Positions 1 to 10,843 of a stretch of 64,000 nucleotides of DNA are shown here, piece by piece. Made by a program: the position numbers and the translations under genes. This DNA comes from Humulus lupulus (taxonomy: Eukaryota > Streptophyta > Magnoliopsida > Rosales > Cannabaceae): contig NC_084795.1 in NCBI RefSeq assembly GCF_963169125.1, positions 277,956,122-278,020,121 of the forward strand, written 5' to 3'. A model generated the notes under the pieces. The model was given only the letters and a program-made list of their open reading frames with translations. It was not told the origin of the DNA and did not search any database. Position 1 is the first letter of the stretch, and every line of letters begins with the position of its first letter.

Positions 1-26
1 CAGAGGCCACAACGATTCCTATTGTT

Positions 27-1235
27 GTGCAAGCCCATATAGATGCCCTCAACCAGGCGGTGCAACAGCTGGTCGGGGGAAGAACATCTCATATCGACCA
101 CGACAGGAGGAAAGGCGCTCCTTTTGTCCAAAGGATAGCTATGGCAGAGACTCCTAGCAAGTTTAAAATGTCTACGCTTCTGAACTTTGATGGGTACGGT
201 GACCCGGTATCTCACGTTAATAAGTTTGAGATACAAATGGACATTCAGAAAGTGTCCAAAGATGCTCGGTGCAGGATCTTCCCTTCAACACTTTCTGATG
301 CCGCATAGGAGTGGTTTTTTAAGTTCCCTCCTGCAAGCATAGTTTCCTGGGAGATGTTCGTAAGGGAATTTTACGAACAATTCTACGCAGGTCGTGTGCA
401 TCCGACCGAGGCAAATCAGCTGGTTGAAATTCGCCAGCAGGATGGAGAATTGCTGAAGGACTACATCCAGCGCTTCATGCGAGCAGCAGCTAGAGCGAAA
501 ACAGTGGGGGACGAAGGAAAAATGATGGCCATAACCACAAGGGTTAGGCGTCGCTCCCCCCTCTGGAAGAGCCTCCACAAAGATAGGGTAAGAACTACCC
601 AGGAATTCTTGGATCGGGCTGATCGTTACATCAAGCTCGAAGATGCCATAGCCGACGATGGAAAGCCTTCAGGCAAGGATAAGAAGGCTGCTGAGCCCGC
701 CAAAGCCGCCAATGGGTCTAACCCTAACGGCAACGGCAAGAATGGTGGAAAACGGCCACACAATGAGCCTTCCACCTCCGACAATAAACGAGCCAAGGGT
801 AACCGTTATGAACCTCGGTTCACTAACTACACTGACCTTGTTGAGTCTCGGGGAGAGGTTTATCAGGCCACGAGTTCCAGTGTGCCTTATAAGAAGCCTG
901 CCCCCATTCGAAAGGATATTTTGAAAAGAGACACTACCAAGTTCTGTCGCTATCATAACGACTACGGACATGATACCAACGAATGCAACCAGCTGAAGGA
1001 TGAAATCGAGTTCCTTATTAGACAAGGAAACTTGAGAAGATACGTACGGGCCTCGGGAAATTCCCAACGAGAAGCTCCAGGTGGCAACAAGCAAGCGTCA
1101 ACACGCCAACGCACGCCACCTTTGCAGCCTGCCCCCGTGACTGGCACATTGTTAACCATCTGTGGAGGCCTGCACCTCGCGGGAAACAGCGGAAAGGCCA
1201 GAGAACGATACGTTCGAACTCTGCACCACAACTAA
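27..1235 (+). pseudogene. gag: gag (element 1), interrupted by stops
   Basis: Encodes the capsid/nucleocapsid polyprotein of the gypsy element. The segment around 170-480 reads as a retrotransposon gag domain (STLLNFDGYGDP near residue 50, then REFYEQFYAGRVHPTEANQL and LLKDYIQRFMRAA). A nucleocapsid-like zinc knuckle region follows near 945-975 (FCRYHNDYGHDTNEC; a C-H-H-C arrangement rather than classic CCHC). A TAG at 306-308 splits the frame and a TAA at 1233-1235 ends it. Reading continues in the same frame on both sides of each stop, so these are nonsense changes and not frameshifts. The true start lies at or left of the window edge. Confidence 0.85.
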
Positions 1236-1868
1236 GACATCGAGATGATGACTGTGGAGGACCGCGCACCAAAGAAGGCTCGATCAGAAGAGGGTGAGAT
1301 AACCTTCTCTGATGGTGATGCCCAGCATGTCCGGTTCCCACATTTCGATCCGTTGGTCGTGGATATCCAAATGGCCAACATGATGGTGAAGAGAGTGATG
1401 GTCGATACAGGAAGTTCGGTGAATATCCTGTATAAGTCTTCGCTGGAACGCATGAAATTGTCCGTTAAGGACCTGGAGCCTTGCGACCAAACAATATACG
1501 GCTTCTCTGGTGAGGGACTCGCCCCCGTCGGATCGATCAGACTTCCAGTGATGACAGGTACAGGGCCTGCTACCAGGACATTACTCGCTACTTTCGTAGT
1601 AGTCGATTGTCCTTCGGCGTACAATGTCGTCATTGGGAGGCCTATACTAGTTGATCTACGGGCCGTCATCTCTATGTGGCACTTAGCCATGAAGTTCCCG
1701 ACAGATGCAGGGGTAGGACGCGTGTTAGGGAACCAGAGGGAAGCCAGAGAGTGCTACAATGCCTCGGTCACGAAGGCGAAAAAGGGAACATCAAAAAGCA
1801 CTACCTCAGATAAGTTGCAAATGGCAATTGATACACAAGCCCAATCCGGTGATGAAGTCACCAAATAG
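1236..1868 (+). pseudogene. retropepsin-like protease region (element 1)
   Basis: Same frame as gag, so gag and pol were one polyprotein. The aspartic protease signature is visible as MVDTGSSVNILYKS at about 1399-1440 (catalytic D in DTGSS), followed by the hydrophobic strand VVIGRPILVDLRAVIS near 1627-1675, which matches the ILGRP-type flap/second motif of gypsy proteases. A TAG at 1866-1868 closes this piece and the frame reopens directly downstream. Confidence 0.82.
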
Positions 1869-3776
1869 GGTGTTTTCCAAAGTGAGGATAAAGATCTAGA
1901 TCCTCGCTTTGGGGATTTTGAAGAGAACGTTGGACCCGTCGAGGACCTGGAAGAGGCCCAACTCGACAAAAAAGACCCGACCAGAGTCGTGAAGGTCAGG
2001 AAAAATTTAGAACCAACCACGAAGCATGCATTGGTGGAATTTTTGCGAAAGAACCAGGAGGTTTTTGCCTGGTCGCACGAAGACATGGCTGGGATAGACC
2101 CTGCAGTTATCAACCATGTCCTGAATATAGATAAGACTTTTCCACCCGTGCAGCAAAAAAGAAGGCTGCTCGATAAAGATTGGTCGAGAGCCTTAAAAGA
2201 AGAAGTTGAAAGATTAAAGGAGAATGGGTTCATCAGGGTGGCATTTTATCCATCGTGGGTCTCCAATCTAGTGCTGGTTCCCAAACCTAACGGCAAATGG
2301 CGAACCTGCGTGGATTTTACAGACCTCAATAAAGCCTCTCCAAAGGATTGTTTCCCACTCCCAAGAATCGACCAGATGGTCGATGCTACCAAGATCCTCT
2401 CGTTCATGGATGCATATTTGGGCTACAATCAGATTAGCATGCATCCCCCTGACGAGGATCACACCAACTTTCAGACCGATACAGGCTTATACTGTTATAA
2501 AGTAATGCCCTTTGGACTGAAAAACGCAAGTGCGACTTACCAGCGGCTAGTCAACCACATGTTTCAAGAGCTGATCGGAGTAAACATGGAGGTATACGTG
2601 GACGACATGCTGGTAAAATCTAAAAAGACAGAAGGACATGTGAAGGATTTACAAGAATGTTTTGATGTATTGAACAAATACCAGATGAAACTAAATCCTC
2701 TCAAATGTTCCTTTGGAGTTGGATCAGGGAGGTTTTTGGGGTTCATTGTAAATTCAAGAGGAATCGAGGCTAACCCCGACAAGATAAAAGCCCTGATCGA
2801 GATGAAATCGCCAGAGAAGATCAAAGATGTACAAAGTTTAACCGGGAGAATCGCAGCCCTAAGTAGATTTATTTCGAATTCAACTGACAAGTATGTCCAT
2901 TTTTTCAACCTACTTAGAGGCAATAAGAAGTTTGAATGGACAGGAGACTGCGAACAAGATTTTCAGGCCTTGAAGGCGCATATGGCATAGCCTCCCATTT
3001 TATCAAAGCCAATTGATGGAGAAACTTTGTTCATTTACCTGGCGATCACTGAAGTTGCTGCTAGTGCGGTACTAGTACGAGAGGAAGAAGGCGTACAAAA
3101 AGCGGTCTACTATGTTAGCAAGAGGCTGATGGGGGCAGAATTGAGATATCCACCCATTGAGAGGTTAGCATATTGTTTAATCCTGGCCTCAAGAAAACTA
3201 CGTCCTTACTTTTAAGCCCATCCTATCACAGTGCTAACCGACCAGCCCCTTCGGCAAGTCCTCCAAAAACCAGAGGCGGCTGGGCGATTATAAAAATGGG
3301 CAATCGAACTAGGGCAGTTCAATATCACATATTCACTGTGAGCAGCAGTAAAAGGACAAGTCTTGGCTGATCTTATTGCAAAGTTCACCGAACTCCCAGA
3401 CAGCGAACAGTGCGAACAGCCTAGTGCGCCTGAGCCTCAAGAGAAAACTCCATCGTGGAAGTTATTCACGGATGGGTCGTCCAACGAATCCCATGCAGGA
3501 GCGGGAGTGATATTGATAACGCCGGAAGGGCATCGATTTCACTGCGCCATCAGGTTCGACTTCACCGCGTCAAATAATGAAGCCGAATACGAAGCACTCC
3601 TCGCTGGATTGAGAATGGCCAAAGACATGGGCATAAAGACGCTTGACATTTACAGCGATTCACAGCTGGTGGTGAACCAAGTTCTAGGGGAATATCAAGG
3701 GCGAGGCCTAAAAATGGTGGCCTACTTGAATAAAACAAAAGACCTGCTAGCCCAGTTCACGAAGTATACCCTCTAG
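1869..3776 (+). pseudogene. pol: reverse transcriptase and dual RNase H region (element 1)
   Basis: RT runs from about 1989 to 2800: VLVPKPNGKWRTCVDF, then PFGLKNASATYQR, then the polymerase motif YVDDMLVKS near 2595. Next, 3000-3340 is a first RNase H in which the usual TDAS catalytic motif is replaced (YLAITEVAASAVLV). A second RNase H follows at 3450-3850 with FTDGSSNES, NNEAEYEALLAGL, YSDSQLVVNQV and, beyond the stop, NADALAKLA, so all its acidic residues are present. This is the dual RNase H layout of Tat elements. In-frame stops lie at 2988, 3213, 3291, 3339 and 3774; the frame does not change. Confidence 0.87.
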
Positions 3777-5168
3777 CAAATACCGCGGGATCAGAATTCA
3801 AATGCAGACGCCTTAGCCAAACTGGCGAGCACGAAAGATGCTGACACTTTGAACATTGTGCCAGTGGAAAGATTGAGTGAGCCAAGCATACGAGCAATTG
3901 AAACCAATATGGAAATTCGAATGGAGGATACGTGGATGGCGCCTTATTTGGAGTATCTGACAAAAGGTATACTACCAACAGATAGAAACAAGGCCAGAAC
4001 ACTGCAAAGGCAAGCCGCTAGGTACATACTGGTCGATGGTGTTATGTACCGAAGAGGATATTCCATGCCACTACTCAGGTGCGTTACACCAGAAAAAGCT
4101 AAGGAACTAATGAAAGAGGTGCATGAAGGCTTCTGCGGGGATCACGCTGGGGGGCAGTGTTTGGCAAAAAAGATTCTAAGGCAAGGTTACTTCTGGCCGA
4201 CTATGAACGATGATTCGATGGAATTTGTACAAAGATGCGATAAATGTTAAAGGTTCTCCAAAATTCCACGAGCAGCTCCAAACGAGTTGAAACAGATACA
4301 GAGTCTGTGGCCTTTTGCGGTTTGGGGGATAGATTTGATTGGATCCCTGCCAACGGGAAAAGGCAGAGTAAAGTACGCAGTCGTGGCAGTTGATTACTTC
4401 ACCAAATGGGCCGAGGCTGAACCACTTGCTACCATAACGACCAAAAAAGTTCTTGACTTCGTCATCAAGAACATTGTTTGCCGATATAGTTTGCCCCAAA
4501 AGATAGTTTCAGACAACGGAACCCAATTTGACAGCGACTTATTTACCGACTTGTGCGAAAGGCATGGAGTTATTAAAAGCTTTTCTTCAGTTGCACATCC
4601 CCAAACAAATGGGTAGGTCGAGGCCGTGAATAAAACCCTTAAGGACACCTTGAAGAAGAGGCTCGAAGACACCAAAGAAGCATGGCCAGAACAGCTGCCT
4701 GAAGTCCTCTGGTCGTATAGAACGTCTCACTGAACAGCGACAGGTCATACCCCATTTTCCTTAGCCTACGGATATGAGGCTATGTTACCTGTCGAGTTAG
4801 ATCCCCCCTCACATCGACGCTTAACATACGACCAGGACCAAAACAGCCAACTGATGATGGAGTCCCTAGACTCAATTGATGAAATACGAGAAAGAGCCCA
4901 ACTCCGAGTAGTTTCATATCAGCAAAAGGTCGCTCAGTATTTTAATTCAAAAGTAAAAGAAAGAAAATTCAACGTCGGAGAGCTAGTGCTACGACGAGTT
5001 TTCTTGAATACCCGCGAGCCCACTGCTGGAGTACTCGGATCTAATTGGGAAAGACCTTGCCAGATTGAAGAAGTCCTTCACCCGGGCACCTACAAACTTG
5101 CACGCCTAAACGGAGATCTCGTTCCACCTTATTGGAATGGAGAACACCTACGCAAGTATTATCAGTGA
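3777..5168 (+). pseudogene. int: integrase (element 1)
   Basis: HHCC zinc-binding module at about 4110-4260 (HEGFCGDHAGGQ ... RCDKC). Catalytic core from 4300: D in GIDLIGSLP, D in VSDNGTQFDSD, and E in the VEAVNK segment after a stop, so the DDE residues are visible. The C-terminal part contains LVLRRVF ... GPC-like and YKLARLNGDLVP, ending HLRKYYQ and a normal TGA. In-frame stops at 4248 (TAA), 4614 (TAG) and 4731 (TGA) break the reading. Length and domain order are normal for a plant gypsy integrase. Confidence 0.86.
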
Positions 5169-5724
5169 ACAATCCTTTTTAAAGGACTGACTTGTATTAA
5201 ATTCTACTTTTTACAAGTTTTGCAAAAAGGGTTAGCCGCGTTGTATGGCTAATCGCTTATAAATGTAAGATCTTTTTTTTTTAAGATCACTCGTAAAGAC
5301 ATGTTTAGTCCATTTATAATACGAGATTATAAGGGACTTGGCGCAACCAGTCATTCTTGCCTACTATTGTAAATTTATTTTTACAAGTATTTGTTCATTA
5401 CGTGTGTTGTTTTGCTGTATTACAAGTGTTAAATTTTGCAACGAGCAGTAATGTTCGCACAGGTCGTGGTCGAGGCAAGTGACCAAGGACCTAAAGCTCC
5501 TCGATCACTTGGGGGGCATATAAGGTACATCGATAGCAAAGCATATCACAAGGTATGTAAACACATGAACAAAATAAGTGAAAGCATGCTGCGGTACTTA
5601 GTGTATTTTTCAAAATTTATGATTTTGTTAAATCGAACCAAAGTACTATGCTAAGTTCGGTCATGCGAACATGTATTATAATAAAAGATTATAATAACAA
5701 AGGAAAACGTTTACACCACGAGCA
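5169..5724. other. noncoding spacer between pol and the antisense accessory gene (element 1)
   Basis: AT-rich, no convincing coding frame. Near the right end and into the next region two related blocks occur, around 5713-5750 and 5772-5805, each of the form ACACC(A/G)CGAGCA then GCTCGGATGTA. This is a short imperfect tandem duplication about 57 bp apart. The + and - transcripts of the element would converge here. Confidence 0.5.
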
Positions 5725-8477
5725 TTAGCGCTCGGATGTAAAAATAGAATTAAAAGGAATAAAAACCTTTACACCGCGAGCAGTACTGCTCGGATGTAAT
5801 TGTTCAAGCATAAGTAAAAGAGCTGCCCTCGCAGCAATAAAATAAAAAATATTGTCTTTACAAAAAGACCCGTGGGCCATAATGCGAAAAAAAATATATA
5901 TATTAATTTTGCTGGGGGGCAGGAGGGTCTTCTGGATTAGGAGCGTTTTGATCAGCCGGAGGTTTAGCCACAGCAGCAGCAGCAGGAGTTTGGGCCTTGG
6001 CTTTCTCTTCTGCTTCCATCCGAGCAACACACTGCGTCATCAGCGTCTCCTGCAACTGCTCGGAGAGATAGCTAATGTCTGCCTCCAGATTGTGCTTCCA
6101 GAAGTCATAGAAGCAAAGGAAGGTGGCTTCCTTATACTTTTTCAGAGTTTTAACTCTGTCCTCCTCGAGCTCGCGCACCCGTTCCTCGAGCTTCTTTACC
6201 TCATCCCTGCTGGCGGTCAGATCGAGTGTGAGCTGCTTGCACTCTTGGGTGTTGAGTTTGCAGTTCTCCTTCCATTTGTGCTGTTCGTCGATGGCTTTGT
6301 TCCGGGCCGCTTCACTCTCCTGAAGCTCTTGGGTAAGAGTGGATTGATCCTCTCATAGCTGCTCATTCAGCTTAACCAGCTCCTTGTTCTCCTCGAGCAG
6401 CTTGGTCTTCTCATCCTCAAGCGCTTGCGTGGCCTGGGCAAGCCTGGAGTCAAAGTTCCTCTCTCGAGAAACCATCGGCCCAGCTCAGCGCCAGCTAGCA
6501 GTCAAGGACAAAAACCCTTGAAGAAAAAATGAGTTAAGAAAGGAAATTTAGCATAAATGACAAAGCAGCGAAAGACGACTTACACTGGCTATCTCGTTTA
6601 GCCCTCTGTTAATGATTTCGTTAATGTCCATCGTGGCAGTGTCAGTGATGGCGACCTGGGAGCGCTTATGCTTGGAGAGCCGATATAATCTCTCCCTGGC
6701 CATGCCAACTATGTGGCTGGGCAGGGAGCCTTCAGACAAGTGGTCCGTGGTCTCTTTGTCTACGGCCTTTGAGGAAGATCGAGGATCGGTAGGCGTGGGA
6801 GTTTGCTGCTCGGGGGAAGGCGGATGTGTTAAGTTCTCTTTGGAGGGGGCGTCGGTGGGAGCATCTTTTGTTCGGGCCTTCTTCGAAGAGGTCTTGCTAC
6901 TTTCCCCACGTCCTCTTTTGCCGTCCTTCTTCGGGACAGAAGCTTCGGCAGCAGCCTGGTAGTGTGCAAAGAAGTCCCCGGGGTCCATGCCTGCCCAAAG
7001 AATGACATTTCAAATGATGAGATTAAAGGGTCGCAGAGAAACAAAGGTTAGAATATAAGAGATGCAAAAGTAATGTACCCGAGCTACACCTACTGGTCGG
7101 AACATTATCTACTTAACTACCTAGTTCCTGGAAGAAATCTGAATTTAAAAAGGAGCGTTCCTAAAATTGTTGTCCCCATCAAATAGGTGGATGGGAATTG
7201 GCAAGTTATCTAAAAACGAGAATGGTGTACCGTATACATCCGACGAGTCGTCAGACTGTTCAGCAGGCTCTGCAGCCTTTTGTTTCCCCTTGCCCTTGGG
7301 GACCGACGGTTCTGCTGCTCGGTGGGGAGCAGCAGGTTCCCTGATTGTAACCCCAGTTGGCCTCCTCCTAGGAGGAGATGACTGAGGTTGCTGCTCAGGA
7401 CCCTGCTCGCATCCCACGCCAGCATGGACACCACCCACCGCAGGTTCGCTGGTCGCAGGAGGGGAGCCCTTAAGGCCAGCCAACCTAAGGTTAGCCTCAG
7501 TGACTAAGTTTTTCACACTCTTAGCAGCATTGTACATACTGTCTAAGAGCACTGCCCTCAACTCCATTCCTGGAGTAGGGGTCGGGCGCAACCATGGACC
7601 TGGAGTACAGTGGAACAGTAGAGTATTATAACAAGAGAAAATTTAAAGGGCATGAGCTACTGGTTTAAGGCTTGTTATTCCCCTTACCTCCTTGTGCGAA
7701 TGCCAGGTTGTCCGCAGCAATGTCAGGTGTGAGAAAGTATTCTAGATAATACTTCCCCACATTGGAGATATGGGTGGTCTCGGACAGAAACGTGCGTCCG
7801 GTCTCCTGATGGCAAGAACCCTGTACCATCTTGGTTGGGGTTGGACTTAAGGTCAAATAGATAATTGACCTCATGAGGAGAGGGGGCTGGCCATTTCTTG
7901 AGTTTGTAAAGGATATAGAGCGCGGTCAGCATCCTATATTCGTTCGGGGTAATCTGAAAAGGGGCCACCCCTTGGAAAAATGAATGCAGAGGCAAGGTGG
8001 CACCCGCCTCAATATGGTATCTCAACCAGGCGCTATAATCCCCCCCTGGCAGGTTGGCTCGCTTGTCAATGGAAGGTCTAACTAGGGTCACCCCTGTCAG
8101 ATTATACTTAGTTAAATAATTGAAGACCATGCGAATGGTCACCGTGCTTGGAGATACCACATGCCACTCAACATCCGGTTGGTCGGCATGACGAGGACGG
8201 GCACGTGCTTGAACTTCAGTCTCAGGAAGGAATTCTCCTCGACCACTGGTCGAGGGGGCATCAGTAGGAGGCTGACTGGGAGAAGGGTTGCGTCTTTTTC
8301 TGGCCTTGGTTTTTTTTCTGGCCATTTTCTGGGTAGGAGCTGGTGGAGGATTTGGGTTAGAACGTGAAAATGGAATTTCTGGAATCAATGTGGATGGATT
8401 CTCTTCGCCTTCAAGCAGCTGGGCTAAGAGTTCATCTTCGATAGGTCTTTCTCCCCCCCAAGGGTCTTGCATATGAA
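5725..8477 (-). pseudogene. antisense accessory gene (aORF) of element 1, spliced, decayed
   Basis: Opposite in strand to gag-pol. I place the start at ATG 8472 (MQDPWGGERP) because a splice acceptor (TTTGCAG) ends at 8478 just upstream. The N-terminal half holds a basic, proline-rich stretch, then a conserved block LPLHSFFQGV ... PFQITPNEYRMLTALYILYK near 8000-7890, resembling the Pfam family called putative gypsy type transposon (PF04195, from memory). A one-base frameshift lies near 7830. A donor (GAG|GTAAGG, near 7686) and an acceptor (CTCCAG, near 7603) bound a likely intron. Downstream pieces (7591-7145, 6988-6548, 6480-5903) include K/E-rich, coiled-coil-like sequence. Role unknown. 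The same protein type is encoded by the element at 48-60 kb. Confidence 0.7.
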
Positions 8478-8913
8478 CTGCAAACAGACAATGGAGGAGA
8501 TAAAACACAATCCGCGAAGTAGTGTGGGGAAGCTGGGATAACGTTGCTCGTGCCTAAATAGCCAGCATCATCCTAATCCTACGCTAACTTCAACGTGGGT
8601 AAATAAAAAAAAGAAGGGGAAGAAGAACGTTTTCTGAAAAGAACTTTTTTTCAACTCCTAAAGGGCGGGAAAAAATTTCAGCTTTTTCGTCTAGCTTAAA
8701 AGTTGAATCTTTCGACAACCTAACGCCCCAAACCAGAAACTCTATCTATCAAAGTGTTGATCTAACCCATACAAGGTATAAAGACGCACTTCTACAGAAT
8801 ATTAGGCGGTTTATAGCAAAAACCCTAAAAACCCTATTTAAGAACGCAGACATATCAGAGCACAAAAATAGCATGCATGGCGTAGTACAGAGCTTAAAGG
8901 ATGGAATCCTTAC
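8478..8913 (-). other. probable 5'-leader intron of the antisense accessory gene (element 1)
   Basis: On the minus strand a donor CAG|GTAAGG has its first intron base at 8913 and an acceptor TTTGCAG ends at 8478. The intron is 436 bp, AT-rich, and its acceptor sits five bases before the proposed start codon. Leader introns just upstream of the ATG are common in plant genes. Inferred from splice consensus only. Confidence 0.55.
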
Positions 8914-9070
8914 CTGAGAGAAGGAGGAGATTCAGAAGAAAACGAAAACTTGAGGCGGGAAACCTGCGGCACGACGTCGGACTGGTTTTCGAAGCTCTGA
9001 ACACAGGCGTGAGTTCTTGAAGATTTTAGCAAAGTTGACGGGTAAAAATTTCTTGAAAGAGAAGAAAGGC

Positions 9071-9079
9071 CTACTTATA
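9071..9079 (-). promoter_or_regulatory. TATA box for the antisense accessory gene (element 1)
   Basis: Minus strand reads CTATAAGTAGGCC, about 155 bp upstream of the leader-intron donor and about 230 bp inside the 3' LTR. It is followed by a pyrimidine-rich segment (TTTCTTCTCTTTC) typical of plant transcription starts. The other Tat-type element has a TATA box in the equivalent place, which strengthens the call. Confidence 0.6.
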
Positions 9080-9289
9080 GAGATCGAAGGGACAGCCAAA
9101 AGTCGGTAATCATCACTTCCCACTTTCGAAACGTGGGGAAGTGGACAAGCCGTCAGATTTCCTTTTTGGAAACCGAAAAGACTTGATTAGACATAATTAT
9201 GTCACAGTTTTCGAAAATGCACGGGGATTCTGACAGATGTGGGAAGACGAACGGTTGTTCCCTTAAGTTTCTTTATTACTGGTAGCACT

Positions 9290-9309
9290 AAACAAACTTG
9301 GGGCGCAAA
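9290..9309 (+). other. polypurine tract region (element 1)
   Basis: ACTTGGGGCGCAAA lies immediately before the LTR start TGTTATCCC at 9310. This is the usual position of the primer for plus-strand synthesis. Confidence 0.6.
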
Positions 9310-9916
9310 TGTTATCCCAAAAATCAGAAGTGAATGACATGGTAGGAATTAATTGCACGTGGCTGACACCTGGCAAAACCTGTGTTCGACTATCGACCAG
9401 GAAGATGTTCGGAGTTATGCGATCAGTCTCTTCATACGACCAGTCTGGTCGTAGGCACGTAACATGCGAAGGAAATCTTAGGCAGTTATGATGGAATCCG
9501 AAATTCTCTCCCATGATTTCCTGAGTATCCGATTATTTAGGAAATAATATCTGTAACAAATCAATGAAAATCTTCCCTGAGCTTATAAATTGAAGAAGAG
9601 GGCTCAGGGAAGCGGATCCGATCTTTTTCTCTTTTTCTGGCTTCTAAATCACTGGAGTTTTAGAGTTATCATATCAATCACATTGTATTGTTCTTCAGAG
9701 GTTAGTGAAACTCATTGAGCCCTAGTTCTTTGATCACTCCTTTGGATCTCACATCAATAACAATCTAAGTGGACGTAGGTTATTGTCAGATCCTGGGGCC
9801 GAACCACTATAAAATATCGTGTTCTTATTATTTTTGCTATTACGTTCTTTTCAACGCATTCATCCACGTCAAGCGTATTTTGACTCCGTGTCAGTTGCCC
9901 AAAATTAGGGTCAACA
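9310..9916 (+). repeat. 3' LTR of element 1 (607 bp)
   Basis: Starts TGTTATCCC and ends GGGTCAACA, with the canonical TG...CA borders. A TATA box (TATAAAT, 9584-9590) fits the U3 promoter. The right border is confirmed because the next bases (TGTCCATTTGAACTTC) continue the interrupted reverse transcriptase region of element 2. The 5' LTR and the left copy of the target duplication are outside the window; TGTCC (9917-9921) would be the right copy. Confidence 0.85.
9584..9590 (+). promoter_or_regulatory. LTR TATA box (element 1)
   Basis: TATAAAT within the LTR, about 275 bp from its start, followed by a purine-rich then pyrimidine-rich segment. Likely core promoter for the element's sense RNA. 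Confidence 0.55.
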
Positions 9917-10843
9917 TGTCCATTTGAACTTCTTACTTCCTCGGAGCAGGTTGTAGAATGGCAGGCACTTATCGGTGGATTTTGAAATAAACTGATTGAG
10001 GGCTGCCACCCTTTCTGTCAGGCCTTGGACGTCTTTGTGCGACCTGGGTGAGGGAAGCTCGAGTAATGACCTGATTTTGTTGAGATTTGCCTCGATTCCT
10101 CAGGTGTTGACGATGAAACCCAAGAATTTTCCAGATGCGACTCCAAAAGTGCACTTCTGTGGATTAAGCCTCATGCCATACTCCCGTAGTATCTTGAAGC
10201 ATTCCTCCAGGTCGGAAACATGGTTACCGGCAGTCTTTGACTTGACCAGCATGTCGTCAATGTACACCTCCATGTTCCTCCCGATCTGGTCGGCAAACAT
10301 TCTATTTACTAACCTCTGGTATGTAGCACCAGCGTTCTTCAGCCCGAAAGGCATGACCTTGTAACAATAGACGTTAGTTGGGGTCATGAAGCTGGTGTGC
10401 TCCTGGTTCGCCGGATTCATGGAGATTTGGTTGTAGCCTGAGTACGTGTCCATGAAGGACATGAGCTCGTGCCCAGCCGTGACATCCACCAATTGGTTAA
10501 TCCTCGGCAAGGGAAAACAAGCTTTGGGGCAGGCTTTATTCAGGTCGAAAAAATCGATGCAAGTCCTCCACTTCCCATTGGGCTTTGGGACCAGCACGGG
10601 GTTGGCGACCCAAATTGGAAACTTAGCTTCACGGATAAAGACGCATTTCTTGAGCCGGGCTACTTCTTCCTCTAAGGCCTCAGCCCGGGTTGTTCCCAGG
10701 CGCCTCTGCTTCTGGGACTTTGCAGGAACGATCTTATCCAAATGAAGGGTGTGCATGATGATATTTGGATTGATTCCCACCATGTCCTCATGCGACCACG
10801 CGAACACATCCACGTTATCTTGTAGAAACTTAATCAGCTCCAC
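9917..10843 (-). pseudogene. pol: reverse transcriptase fragment (element 2)
   Basis: Reads VLVPKPNGKWRTCIDF, MDTYSGYNQISMNP, PFGLKNAGATYQR and IDDMLVKS. The catalytic box here is YIDD, versus YVDD in the other elements; YIDD is an acceptable RT variant. The fragment ends at 9917, where element 1 is inserted. The N-terminal side is fused to gag sequence at about 10845 by deletion. The frame is otherwise open for 247 codons. Confidence 0.85.

Larger units (their letters stand above)
1..9916 (+). mobile_element. Ty3/gypsy retrotransposon, Tat-like lineage (element 1), 5' end outside window
   Basis: Order seen: gag, protease, reverse transcriptase, two successive RNase H regions, integrase (all +), spacer, accessory gene on the opposite strand, polypurine tract, 3' LTR (9310-9916). 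The extra RNase H after a degenerate first one and an antisense accessory ORF between pol and the 3' LTR are known from Tat/Retand-type elements. The element sits inside a second gypsy element: bases from 9917 onward match the reverse transcriptase region of the element at 48-60 kb, so the right boundary at 9916 is sharp. Gag-pol carries 11 in-frame stops, so the element is not autonomous. Confidence 0.88.
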
